DNA from: an uncultured Eubacteriales bacterium
GTDB taxonomy: Bacteria > Bacillota > Clostridia > Oscillospirales > Oscillospiraceae
Assembly (NCBI GenBank): GCA_902475515.1
Contig: CABSAB010000015.1
Span: 1 to 12,656, forward strand
Length of the DNA stretch: 12,656 bases
Direction of reading: 5' to 3'
The translations under genes and the position numbers were made by a program. Of this stretch, positions 6,689 to 12,656 are shown piece by piece (within the stretch, counting starts at the first letter, position 1; each line of letters starts with the position of its first letter). Below the pieces are notes generated by a model. It saw only the letters and a program-made list of their open reading frames with translations, did not search any database and had not been told where the DNA came from.

Positions 6689-8098
6689 TTACACAATCTC
6701 CTCCGGCTGCCCCGACAACTGGCGATAGGTCATGACGATCACCACCGCCGATATCACCGCTGTCAGAACATCGGATACCGGCATGGAGTACAGCACACCG
6801 TCCAGACCGAAGAACACCGGCAGGAGCAGCGCGAAGCCCACACCGAATACGATCTCACGCACCATGGAGAGCATGGTGGACGCCACCGCCTTTCCCATGG
6901 CCTGGAGGAAGATAAATGCCGCCTTATTTACGCAGGCAAACACCATCATGCAGAGATAGATCCGGAATGCCTTGACGGCAAACTCTGTGTAATATACGCT
7001 TTCATTTGCCGCACCGAAAATACCGATCAGCTGCATGGGAAGGAGCTCAACGATCAGCAGGGCAACCACGCCAACACCGGCCTCGGCGATGAGCAGCCGG
7101 GTAAACAGCCCCTTGACCCGGTCATGGAGCCGGGCGCCCATGTTAAACCCCACGATGGGAATGCACCCCGCCGCCATGCCCACCACGATGGAAATGACGA
7201 TCTGGAAAAACTTCATGACGATGCCCACCACCGCCATGGGGATCTGGGCGTACTGGGTCTGTCCGAACACCGGGTCCATGGCGCCGTACTTGCGCACCAT
7301 ATTGTTGATGGCCGCCATGGCAGCAACCAGGGATATCTGCGACAGGAAGCTGCAAATGCCCAGGACCAGGGTGCGCCGGACGATGGCGCCCTGCAGCCGG
7401 AAGGCAGCTGCGGACAGCTTGACGGTTTTTGTGTGGAACAGGTACCACACCGCAAGCGCCGCCGTGGCGATCTGACCCAATACCGTGGCGACAGCGGCGC
7501 CCATCATGCCCCAGCGGAATGCAAAAATAAAGACGGGGTCCAGAATGATGTTAATTACCGCGCCGGCCAGAGTGGAGGCCATGGCGAATTTTGGGCTGCC
7601 GTCGGCACGGATTACTGGATTCATAGCCTGGCCGAACATATAAAACGGAATGCCCAGAGAGATCCAGAAGAAATACTTCTTGGAGTGGCGGAAAGTCTCC
7701 TCGTTGACCGTCCCGCCGAACATGGCAATGATCTGATCGCTGAAGACCAGGTAAACTGCCGTTAGAATGATACTGGCCGCGGCTGTCAGCACAACGGCGT
7801 TTCCTGTGCTGCGTTTGGCGTCGGCCTGCCGGTTTTGACCAAGGCTCAGGCTGACAAATGCACAGCAGCCGTCGCCGATCATCACCGCAATGGCCAGGGC
7901 GATCACCGTCAGCGGGAACACAACGGTATTGGCCGCGTTGCCGTAAGAACCGAGATATGCGGCGTTGGCGACAAATATCTGGTCCACAATGTTGTACAGG
8001 GCGCCTACCAGCAGGGATATGATGCAGGGCACCGCATATTTTCCCATGAGCTTCCCCAGCGGCTCTGCGGCGAGATAGGATTGATTTGTTTGTTCCAT
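6689..8098 (-). CDS. MATE family multidrug/cation efflux transporter (469 aa)
   Basis: This is a membrane pump that exports drugs or other organic cations using a Na+ or H+ gradient. The sequence is hydrophobic throughout, compatible with 12 helices in two similar halves, and its length is normal for the family. Recognisable family blocks are YNIVDQIFVA with D39 in the first helix, MNPVIRADGSPKFAM with AGAVINIILDPVFIF in the first half, and GMAAGCIPIVGFNMGA in the second. It resembles the MepA-like group of Firmicutes. The start at 8098 follows AGGAGGT by 9 nt; an ATG three codons earlier at 8107 is too close to that site. Upstream lie a strong promoter and a large leader hairpin, which suggests controlled read-through. 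The substrate cannot be told from the sequence. Confidence 0.94.
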   Translation of the reverse strand: MEQTNQSYLAAEPLGKLMGKYAVPCIISLLVGALYNIVDQIFVANAAYLGSYGNAANTVVFPLTVIALAIAVMIGDGCCAFVSLSLGQNRQADAKRSTGNAVVLTAAASIILTAVYLVFSDQIIAMFGGTVNEETFRHSKKYFFWISLGIPFYMFGQAMNPVIRADGSPKFAMASTLAGAVINIILDPVFIFAFRWGMMGAAVATVLGQIATAALAVWYLFHTKTVKLSAAAFRLQGAIVRRTLVLGICSFLSQISLVAAMAAINNMVRKYGAMDPVFGQTQYAQIPMAVVGIVMKFFQIVISIVVGMAAGCIPIVGFNMGARLHDRVKGLFTRLLIAEAGVGVVALLIVELLPMQLIGIFGAANESVYYTEFAVKAFRIYLCMMVFACVNKAAFIFLQAMGKAVASTMLSMVREIVFGVGFALLLPVFFGLDGVLYSMPVSDVLTAVISAVVIVMTYRQLSGQPEEIV

Positions 8099-8123
8099 GG
8101 AATACATACCTCCTGAAAAATAG

Positions 8124-8162
8124 AAAACGGCGTAAGTCCACAAGCTGGACTTACGCCGTTTT
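8124..8162 (-). promoter_or_regulatory. Perfect 17-bp hairpin in the MATE leader (possible attenuator)
   Basis: Arms of 17 bases (8124-8140 and 8146-8162) are perfectly complementary around a 5-nt loop. On the minus strand the hairpin is followed by TTTTCTATTTTT and then the ribosome site. It starts about 11 nt after the predicted transcription start, so nearly every MATE transcript would meet it first. The form is that of an intrinsic terminator, so premature termination relieved by a signal is a reasonable inference. The dyad could instead bind a repressor protein as DNA. Confidence 0.7.
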
Positions 8163-8179
8163 GGCTACGCACTATATAC

Positions 8180-8208
8180 AGTATACCGCAGAATCAAAAA
8201 ATTTGCAA
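8180..8208 (-). promoter_or_regulatory. Promoter of the MATE gene
   Basis: On the minus strand the -35 is TTGCAA (8203-8208) and the -10 is TATACT (8180-8185), 17 bp apart. The predicted start near 8173 gives a leader of about 75 nt, about half of it occupied by the hairpin. Confidence 0.7.
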
Positions 8209-8318
8209 AGGGCGTTTCTCACAAATTTGCCGGGCTGAAGCGTGGAGAAACCCCGCCATCTGCCGGAAACGGAGTAACCGTCCTATGCGGAAATGCAGAA
8301 AAGAGCGCAGTATCTTTC

Positions 8319-8405
8319 CATTCTAGTGCCCATGAAGCACCGCTTTCCCGGAAGGGCAAGTATTATGAGCTGTATATGACCCAGTATGCGGGATTTGCCA
8401 CCTAA
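8319..8405 (+). pseudogene. Remnant of an ABC exporter C-terminus
   Basis: The frame ending in TAA at 8403-8405 reads HEAPLSRKGKYYELYMTQY followed by AGFAT. This is the typical end of an MsbA/LmrA-type ABC exporter, where a THEELxxxKGxYYELYxxQ block follows the D and H loops of the ATPase domain. No start codon, Walker motifs or signature motif are found in the bases before it, so only the last 25 or so codons remain, beginning near a block that would normally be GTHEEL. The recognisable part stops abruptly, which suggests that a deletion removed the rest of the gene. It is not expected to be expressed as a protein. Confidence 0.6.
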
Positions 8406-8482
8406 AAAATGCGGGTCTTTTAACTAAAATTTAGGTCCACGTCCTATGATCGTCCCTGTAGATTGGAACAGGAGGAATTACT

Positions 8483-10318
8483 ATGCAAACGAAAACCAAA
8501 CAGCGCGTCATTGTCTTTGCCGTGCTCGGGGCCATGCTCTTGGGGCTGGCTGGCTGCGGCACAAAACAGGACCCAATTCCAAGCAACGCAGACACGGAAA
8601 GCGCCGCAGTTCCGTCCGCCCCCACGGCGGCCCCTGCGCCGGAAGCTTCCACTCAAGCGTCAGAGGTCTCTGCCGCAAGCGTAGTGGAGGGCCCCTCCCA
8701 GGAGGAATTGCTGGCAGAGCGCTTCACGGACTATGCCCAGGACTTCGACGCTTTGACCTTTGACCCCACCCAGTGGAACTATGACGCCGAAAACGGCGTA
8801 TATTATCAAATCGGTGTGCCCTATTGCAGCGCCCCGGAAGCGCTGGACTATGAGACCATGGGCATCTATGTGCCGGAGGAATACATGACCGCCACGGATA
8901 ACGGTGACGGCACCTTTACCTGCACAGTTAACGCGTCCGGCAGCAAGGGCGGCTTTACTGCGGAGAACGCACCCATCATCCTGCCGGTGGATACCCCGGG
9001 ATACTCCGCCCAGGCAGCGCCCACCTCCTATAACTACGCATACATTGCGGACTATCTGGACGCGGGCTTTATCTATGTGTGGGCCGGCATGCGGGGCCGC
9101 GCCAGTCTCATGGGCGGCAGCGGCTCCCTGGGCTATAGCGGCGGCGTGCCCTATGGCGTGACGGATCTGAAAGCAGCAGTCCGGTATTACCGGTTCAATG
9201 AAACAGCCCTTCCCGGCAGTGTGGACCGCTTCTTCTCCTTCGGTATGAGCGGCGGCGGCGCCCAGAGCTCCCTCATCGGCGCCACCGGCGACAGCGAGCT
9301 CTATTATCCCTATCTCACCTCCATCGGCGCGGCCATGAAGACCGAGGACGGCGCCTATATCAGCGACGCCATCTGCGGCTCCATGTGCTGGTGTCCCATC
9401 ACCAGCCTGGACTACGCCGATGCGGCCTATGAATGGAACATGGGCCAGTATTTTGATACCGGCAGCCGGGACCCCTCCACCTATACCTCCGCCCTGTCCA
9501 TGGTCTTGGCCGCGGCCTTTGCAGAATATATTAACGACCTGGGTCTTACGGACGAGGATGGAAACGTCCTGACCCTGGAGCAGAGCAAGACCGGCGTCTA
9601 TGCCGCAGGCAGCTATTACGATTACATCCTCTCGGAGATTGAGACCTCGCTCAACAACTTCCTTTCGGATACGGAATTTCCCTATGTGTACACCGCCCGG
9701 GGAATTCAGGTGGGCAATACCGCCGAATCCGGCGGCGGCTGGGGACATACTTCTGCGCAAATCACCAGCATCGGGGATTTTGTCACCCACTGCAAGAATG
9801 CTCAGAAGTATGTGGGTGCCTTCGACAGCCCGGATAATGTTCAGGGCGAAAACAACCTGTTCGGAAACGGTCAGGATGTGAATATGCACTTCGACGCCGT
9901 TGAAGGTGCCATTTTGGAGGAAAATGCCTCCCTCTATGCCGAATACCCCGACTGGAACGAAGAGAATTTGCAGGACTTCCAGGCGCATTTGAATGCAACC
10001 GACGACCTGGGCGTGTCCATGCAGACCCGCGTGGATATGTATAATCCCATGTATTATCTGTGCGATTACTACGAGGGCGCGGGAACCTCCAACGTGGCAA
10101 AATACTGGCGCATCCGCACGGGCATCGCCCAGACGGATACCGCCCTGACCGTTGAGGAAAATCTCAAGCTGGCGCTTATGCAGTGCGAGGATGTGGAATC
10201 CGTGGACTTTGCCACCGTGTGGGCCCAGCCCCACACCACAGCGGAGCGGACGGGCACCAGCACCGGGAATTTCATCGCCTGGGTATACGACTGCCTGGGC
10301 GCCCAAGCCCAGGGCTGA
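8483..10318 (+). CDS. Tannase-like alpha/beta-hydrolase lipoprotein (611 aa)
   Basis: This is a surface-anchored esterase, probably acting on gallate or other aromatic esters. The signal peptide ends in lipobox L22-A23-G24-C25, followed by an Ala/Pro/Ser/Thr linker to about residue 70 that would hold the enzyme away from the membrane. The nucleophile elbow is G254-M-S256-G-G258 (FFSFGMSGGGAQSSLIGATG). Toward the C-terminus, WRIRTGIAQTDTAL supplies Asp552 and VWAQPHTTAERTG supplies His584. The Asp-to-His distance of 32 residues is that of the Lactobacillus plantarum tannase triad (S163, D419, H451, from memory), and the surrounding motifs agree. It is longer than that enzyme, partly through the signal and linker. 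The ribosome site is ideal and a strong terminator follows, so it is a single-gene unit. Feruloyl or general carboxylic esterase activity remains possible, as this family is poorly tested in clostridia. Confidence 0.82.
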   Translation: MQTKTKQRVIVFAVLGAMLLGLAGCGTKQDPIPSNADTESAAVPSAPTAAPAPEASTQASEVSAASVVEGPSQEELLAERFTDYAQDFDALTFDPTQWNYDAENGVYYQIGVPYCSAPEALDYETMGIYVPEEYMTATDNGDGTFTCTVNASGSKGGFTAENAPIILPVDTPGYSAQAAPTSYNYAYIADYLDAGFIYVWAGMRGRASLMGGSGSLGYSGGVPYGVTDLKAAVRYYRFNETALPGSVDRFFSFGMSGGGAQSSLIGATGDSELYYPYLTSIGAAMKTEDGAYISDAICGSMCWCPITSLDYADAAYEWNMGQYFDTGSRDPSTYTSALSMVLAAAFAEYINDLGLTDEDGNVLTLEQSKTGVYAAGSYYDYILSEIETSLNNFLSDTEFPYVYTARGIQVGNTAESGGGWGHTSAQITSIGDFVTHCKNAQKYVGAFDSPDNVQGENNLFGNGQDVNMHFDAVEGAILEENASLYAEYPDWNEENLQDFQAHLNATDDLGVSMQTRVDMYNPMYYLCDYYEGAGTSNVAKYWRIRTGIAQTDTALTVEENLKLALMQCEDVESVDFATVWAQPHTTAERTGTSTGNFIAWVYDCLGAQAQG

Positions 10319-10341
10319 CATGATCCTGCGCGCTCCCCTTT

Positions 10342-10379
10342 CAGCGTTTCCCCAGTCTTTGGGGAAACGCTGAATTTTT
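10342..10379 (+). terminator. Strong intrinsic terminator of the tannase-like gene
   Basis: A perfect 13-bp stem, CAGCGTTTCCCCA (10342-10354) with TGGGGAAACGCTG (10360-10372), has a 5-nt loop and is followed by AATTTTT. It lies 23 nt after the stop codon. Confidence 0.93.
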
Positions 10380-10430
10380 CATGAAAGCACCTGCACGGAA
10401 AAAGCCGCCTGCAGGCGCTTTTCACGGCGC

Positions 10431-10459
10431 TTGACAAACCAAATTCTACGGCGTATAAT
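10431..10459 (+). promoter_or_regulatory. Perfect consensus promoter of the HMA operon
   Basis: TTGACA (10431-10436) and TATAAT (10454-10459) are exact consensus with a 17-bp spacer. The start is predicted near 10466, inside the first of two dyads, so a strong promoter appears to be held down by a repressor. Confidence 0.85.
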
Positions 10460-10466
10460 GCAAAGA

Positions 10467-10482
10467 GTTAGCCGCAACTAAT
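10467..10482. promoter_or_regulatory. Operator 1, GTTAG-N6-CTAAT dyad over the transcription start
   Basis: GTTAG (10467-10471) and CTAAT (10478-10482) form a near-perfect dyad 7 bp after the -10. It has the same half-sites and spacing as the second dyad 44 bp downstream. The GTTAG...CTAAC core recalls operators of DtxR/IdeR-type metal-dependent repressors (core GTTAGSCTAAC), though the spacing here is wider. Repression by metal is inferred. Confidence 0.55.
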
Positions 10483-10510
10483 CAGCAGGCCGCATTTTTT
10501 CAAGCGCAAG

Positions 10511-10526
10511 GTTAGCTATAGCTAAC
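10511..10526. promoter_or_regulatory. Operator 2, perfect 16-bp palindrome GTTAGCTATAGCTAAC
   Basis: All 16 bases are symmetric, and the half-sites and N6 spacing repeat those of operator 1. It lies in the leader about 27 bp before the start of the small membrane gene. As RNA it could form only a short hairpin, so a DNA-binding repressor is the better explanation. Confidence 0.6.
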
Positions 10527-10552
10527 CATCGGCTGTATTAAGGAGGATATCT

Positions 10553-10693
10553 ATGTTACCGCTTCCCTACCAGTTGCTCGCAGGAATCGGGATCACTGTA
10601 TTCGTCCTGAGCCTGTGCGCCGGGATCAAGGCCCTGGCGCTGTGTGCGGCAGTCAAACAAATAGAAAAGAGGCGGAGATCATGCTCAAAATAA
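10553..10693 (+). CDS. Small single-span membrane protein (46 aa)
   Basis: The reading frame starts after an ideal AAGGAGG site (6 nt spacing) and encodes MLPLPYQLLAGIGITVFVL and onward: one hydrophobic helix at about residues 7-34, then a very basic tail (KQIEKRRR) ending SCSK. Cysteines occur at 22, 31 and 44. I do not recognise the family. The basic end predicts a cytoplasmic C-terminus. Its last 13 bases overlap the start of the HMA gene in another frame, so translation of the two is probably coupled. Its place as the first gene behind a repressed promoter suggests a role with the HMA protein, for instance in a metal transport complex. That is inference; it might also act mainly as a leader that feeds ribosomes to the HMA gene. 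Confidence 0.7.
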   Translation: MLPLPYQLLAGIGITVFVLSLCAGIKALALCAAVKQIEKRRRSCSK

Positions 10694-10938
10694 CGCTGCA
10701 TATCGATGGAATGATGTGTGGAATGTGCGAGGCCCATATCAACGACGCACTGCGCCGGGCCTTTGGCGTCAAAAAGGTGGCGTCCTCCCGGCGGGAGGGG
10801 AAAACGGAGATTTTCACCGATACCCCGCTGGATGAGTCGCAGCTGAAAAAGGTGATCGCGGACACCGGCTACACCCTTACGGACATTCAAACAGAGCCAT
10901 ATGAAAAGCGGATTTTTTCACCCTTTCGCCGGAGATAG
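10681..10938 (+). CDS. Heavy-metal-associated (HMA) domain protein, 85 aa
   Basis: This is a small cytoplasmic metal-binding protein with the ferredoxin-like HMA fold of CopZ-type chaperones. The metal site is the C13-x2-C16 pair in IDGMMCGMCEAHIND; an extra Met between the cysteines and His19 are notable beside the usual GMTCxHC. The fold continues through VKKVASSRREGKTEIF and ends near GYTLTDIQTEPYEK, after which a basic tail FRRR remains. Similar GMMCGMCEAHIND proteins occur in many gut Firmicutes. The start at 10681 was chosen from this pattern; it lies inside the upstream small gene, with GGCGGAG just before it. The metal is not clear: copper is usual for the fold, while the DtxR-like operators hint at iron or manganese control. 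Confidence 0.88.
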   Translation: MLKITLHIDGMMCGMCEAHINDALRRAFGVKKVASSRREGKTEIFTDTPLDESQLKKVIADTGYTLTDIQTEPYEKRIFSPFRRR

Positions 10939-10946
10939 GAGGCGCC

Positions 10947-11134
10947 ATGGCCATTGCGGTAAGATCATCGTAGACGGAACGGATATCTCCACCCTCACAG
11001 GCGATGCCCTGACAGACTACCGGGCCGCCACGGTGGGCTTTGTGTTTCAATTCTATAATCTGATTCCAACCCTGACGGTGCAGAAGAACAGCCCTGGCAT
11101 GATAATCGAACAATTTTCCTGGAAAAACCCCTGA
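10947..11134 (+). pseudogene. Broken MacB/LolD-type ABC transporter ATPase gene
   Basis: An ATG at 10947 stands behind GGAGG with correct spacing but meets TAG after eight codons. Two bases out of that frame, from 10958, the sequence reads GKIIVDGTDIS, then DYRAATVGFVFQFYNLIP and TLTVQKN. This is the stretch of a MacB/LolD-like ATPase from the end of the Walker A region to just past the Q loop. Walker A itself, the signature LSGGQ, Walker B and the H loop are all absent, and the frame ends at 11132-11134. The original gene was therefore cut by at least two deletions, one right after the start codon. It lies 8 nt after the HMA stop, so an HMA-ABC exporter operon probably existed in an ancestor. 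Confidence 0.8.
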
Positions 11135-11168
11135 GATACACGGGAGCGCCGCCGTTTTCCGAAGGAAA

Positions 11169-11199
11169 CAGCAGGTCATGGACGGCATTTTGCCTGCTG
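11169..11199 (-). terminator. Possible terminator after the YfhO-family gene
   Basis: CAGCAGG (11169-11175) and CCTGCTG (11193-11199) are complementary, with a nested GGC/GCC pair in the 17-nt loop on the minus strand. A short T run (TTTCC) follows. It lies 13 nt after the YfhO stop, between that gene and the ATPase relic, so it may also end the HMA transcript. Confidence 0.5.
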
Positions 11200-11211
11200 C
11201 CTTTCCATTTC

Positions 11212-12656
11212 CTACGCTGCTTCTTTTATCCGGTCCGCTCCCATCAGCAGCAGCCACAGGACTATCCCCAGGCAGGACACCAGTTTCCCCGCCTTTGCGC
11301 CGGGGGCGTGGTAGAGGATCTCCACCTGATGGGTCCCGGCGCCGATGGGCGCACCCAGAAAGGCCGTATTCACCCGCTGGGCCGCGGCGGGCTTTCCGTC
11401 AATTCGCACCGTAAAGCCCTTGTCATAGGGGATGGAGGTGATCAAAAATCCGGGCGCATCGGCCTGTATTTCCCCGCAAATTTGGTCTCCCTTCGTCTGC
11501 GCCCAGTCCGGCTGAAAGGCACTCCGGTACAAGCTGCCGTCCTCCAGGATCTCCGCGTCTCCCAGAAAGCTCTGCAATCCGGAAATCTCATAATTCCCCG
11601 CACCGAAGGACACCGTTACGGAAGTCTCCTCCGGCTCCAGCGCCGCCACATAGGTGAAGGTGGTGTTCCCATTGTAATAGATATGGCTCCGGGCGCTGAG
11701 CCGGTTGCGGATGCCGTCCACCGTGACGGTGACGTCCTGCCCGGGCTTGTGATTCTGTACTCGAAATCGGAGATACAGAAGCCGTGGTTTCGTGCTGTTT
11801 TCCTCCGGCACGGACAACCTTGCTTTGACCGTCTCATCTGCACTGATGCGATAGCCGCCGGCGTATTGCTTCAGACCCGTTTCCTCCGACAGGACGATAC
11901 GGGTCCTTTTTGCGTCTGCCCGAAGGTCCTGGTCCCCGTCCTGTCCCCCGGCGGCAACGGCGTACCGCATGAGCGCGGTCTGATTGTAAGGGAACGAAAG
12001 CCGGTCATAGGCCCCCGGGGAAAGAAGCTGATCTGTGGCGTAGATCACAGGGGCCGCATAGGTCTGGGTTTCCACGGAAAATTCTCCGGTGTCCCCGTCC
12101 CGCTCCACCACGTATTTGACGCCCATGAACTTCTCAAACAGCGGGTTTTTGGAGGCCGCCTGCATCATCGCGTTCCGGAAGGGCTCCTCCACCCCAAATG
12201 TGCCCTCCCGAAAATCCTGATATGCCTGCCCGTAGGTGGAGGAATACACAGAGGTGATCCATTGGCGGCTGTCCCAAACTCGGTTCAAGTCGGCATGGCG
12301 CTGGGTGTAGCTTCCGCCCTGCTCCAGCCGGTACAGGCCGGATTCCCCCCGGAGCACCTGGGAGATCGCTTCTCCGATGACCGGGTCTGTCTCCGCCGCA
12401 TAGGTTTCCCGGTCCAGGATCTTGCCCTGCCCACTGTGGAGGCCGCAGCCGAATACGGCAAGGCATAAAACCGGCGGCACTGCCAGAAGTGCCAGACGCC
12501 GCCACCGCCAATAGCCCAGAAAGCAGAGAAAAAACAACCCGCTCTCCGCCAGAATCAGCCGTCCCAGCGCCGCCTCGGAGCCGCTTTCCCGCAGCAGAAA
12601 AACCCCGCACAGCCCCGCCGTCCAAAGATATCCGAACAGGCTGACGCGGAGGGGAA
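11212..12656 (-). CDS. YfhO-family membrane protein, C-terminal part (5' end beyond window)
   Basis: The open frame continues through the right edge, so only the last 481 residues are seen; an apparent start at 12537 is just an internal TTG. Three hydrophobic segments (about the first 65 residues here) are followed by a long, probably extracellular region rich in beta strands. A final helix (LVSCLGIVLWLLLM) precedes a short basic tail. The block FLITSIPYDKGFTVRIDGK, then FLGAPIGAGTHQVEILY and a Pro-Gly turn, is the usual ending of YfhO (PF09586) proteins. These are large multi-span proteins linked, where studied, to glycosylation of lipoteichoic acid or other cell-wall polymers in Firmicutes. 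The whole protein would usually have 800 or more residues. Its direct neighbours have no evident link to it. Confidence 0.87.
   Translation of the reverse strand, partial: PLRVSLFGYLWTAGLCGVFLLRESGSEAALGRLILAESGLFFLCFLGYWRWRRLALLAVPPVLCLAVFGCGLHSGQGKILDRETYAAETDPVIGEAISQVLRGESGLYRLEQGGSYTQRHADLNRVWDSRQWITSVYSSTYGQAYQDFREGTFGVEEPFRNAMMQAASKNPLFEKFMGVKYVVERDGDTGEFSVETQTYAAPVIYATDQLLSPGAYDRLSFPYNQTALMRYAVAAGGQDGDQDLRADAKRTRIVLSEETGLKQYAGGYRISADETVKARLSVPEENSTKPRLLYLRFRVQNHKPGQDVTVTVDGIRNRLSARSHIYYNGNTTFTYVAALEPEETSVTVSFGAGNYEISGLQSFLGDAEILEDGSLYRSAFQPDWAQTKGDQICGEIQADAPGFLITSIPYDKGFTVRIDGKPAAAQRVNTAFLGAPIGAGTHQVEILYHAPGAKAGKLVSCLGIVLWLLLMGADRIKEAA

Larger units (their letters stand above)
8099..8482. 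other. Intergenic region between divergent MATE and tannase-like genes
   Basis: These 384 bases hold, in order, the MATE ribosome site, its leader hairpin and promoter, a decayed ABC-exporter tail, and the upstream region of the tannase-like gene. The latter has an ideal ribosome site (AGGAGG, 7 nt before the ATG), a possible -10 TATGAT (8445-8450) without a clear -35, and a short dyad CTAAA-N1-TTTAG (8424-8434) where a -35 would be expected. This suggests that the esterase gene needs an activator or uses another signal. Confidence 0.5.

Noticed and set aside
5361..8439. The 10-mer TTTAGGTCCA upstream of both the aldo/keto reductase and the tannase-like gene (5361-5370 and 8430-8439)
   Set aside because: Shared 10-mers are expected by chance in 12 kb, and the two copies have opposite orientation relative to their genes.
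8660..10321. A 553-codon open frame on the minus strand opposite the tannase-like gene
   Set aside because: It has no ribosome site or family motif and mirrors the codon bias of the real gene, which shows a signal peptide, catalytic motifs and an ideal ribosome site.
11308..12468. 386-codon plus-strand open frame opposite the YfhO-family gene
   Set aside because: It lacks any domain and a ribosome site; the YfhO frame is open over the same stretch with clear family motifs.

Overview
The window looks like chromosomal DNA of a GC-rich anaerobic Firmicute, most likely a gut clostridium of the Oscillospiraceae type. This is inferred from AGGAGG-type ribosome sites, near-consensus SigA promoters with 17-bp spacers, lipoproteins with LAAC/LAGC lipoboxes, a clostridial type of aldo/keto reductase carrying two [4Fe-4S] motifs, and an HMA protein of a kind common in gut Firmicutes. 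No species is claimed. No rRNA, tRNA, CRISPR array, phage gene or transposase was seen.

Left part (1-3966): the N-terminal 346 residues of a LivJ-type ABC substrate-binding lipoprotein run off the left edge, behind their own promoter. Upstream, on the same strand, lies a compact three-gene operon in the order Dabb-fold protein, four-helix membrane protein, SDR oxidoreductase. It is divergent from a LysR-type regulator. The shared intergenic region holds a dyad at about -66 of the operon promoter that overlaps the -35 of the regulator, the classical layout of a LysR-controlled divergent pair.

Middle part (3967-8482): an aldo/keto reductase with a ferredoxin-like tail, a second LysR-type regulator with a perfect consensus promoter, and a MATE efflux pump all lie on the minus strand, each with its own promoter. 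The MATE leader begins with a perfect 17-bp hairpin just before the ribosome site. Upstream of it sits a decayed piece that reads like the C-terminus of an ABC exporter.

Right part (8483-12656): a large surface lipoprotein of the tannase-like alpha/beta-hydrolase group ends in a strong terminator. A consensus promoter with two GTTAG-N6-CTAAY dyads then drives a 46-residue membrane peptide overlapping an 85-residue HMA protein, followed by a broken MacB/LolD-type ATPase gene. The C-terminal part of a YfhO-family membrane protein closes the window on the minus strand.

Taken together, the reductases, the tannase-like esterase, the Dabb protein, the two LysR regulators and the efflux pump would suit use of, and defence against, plant aromatic compounds. 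That link is inference from gene content only. The most notable points are the uncharacterised LysR-controlled Dabb/membrane/SDR operon, the MATE leader hairpin, and two separate relics of ABC exporters.
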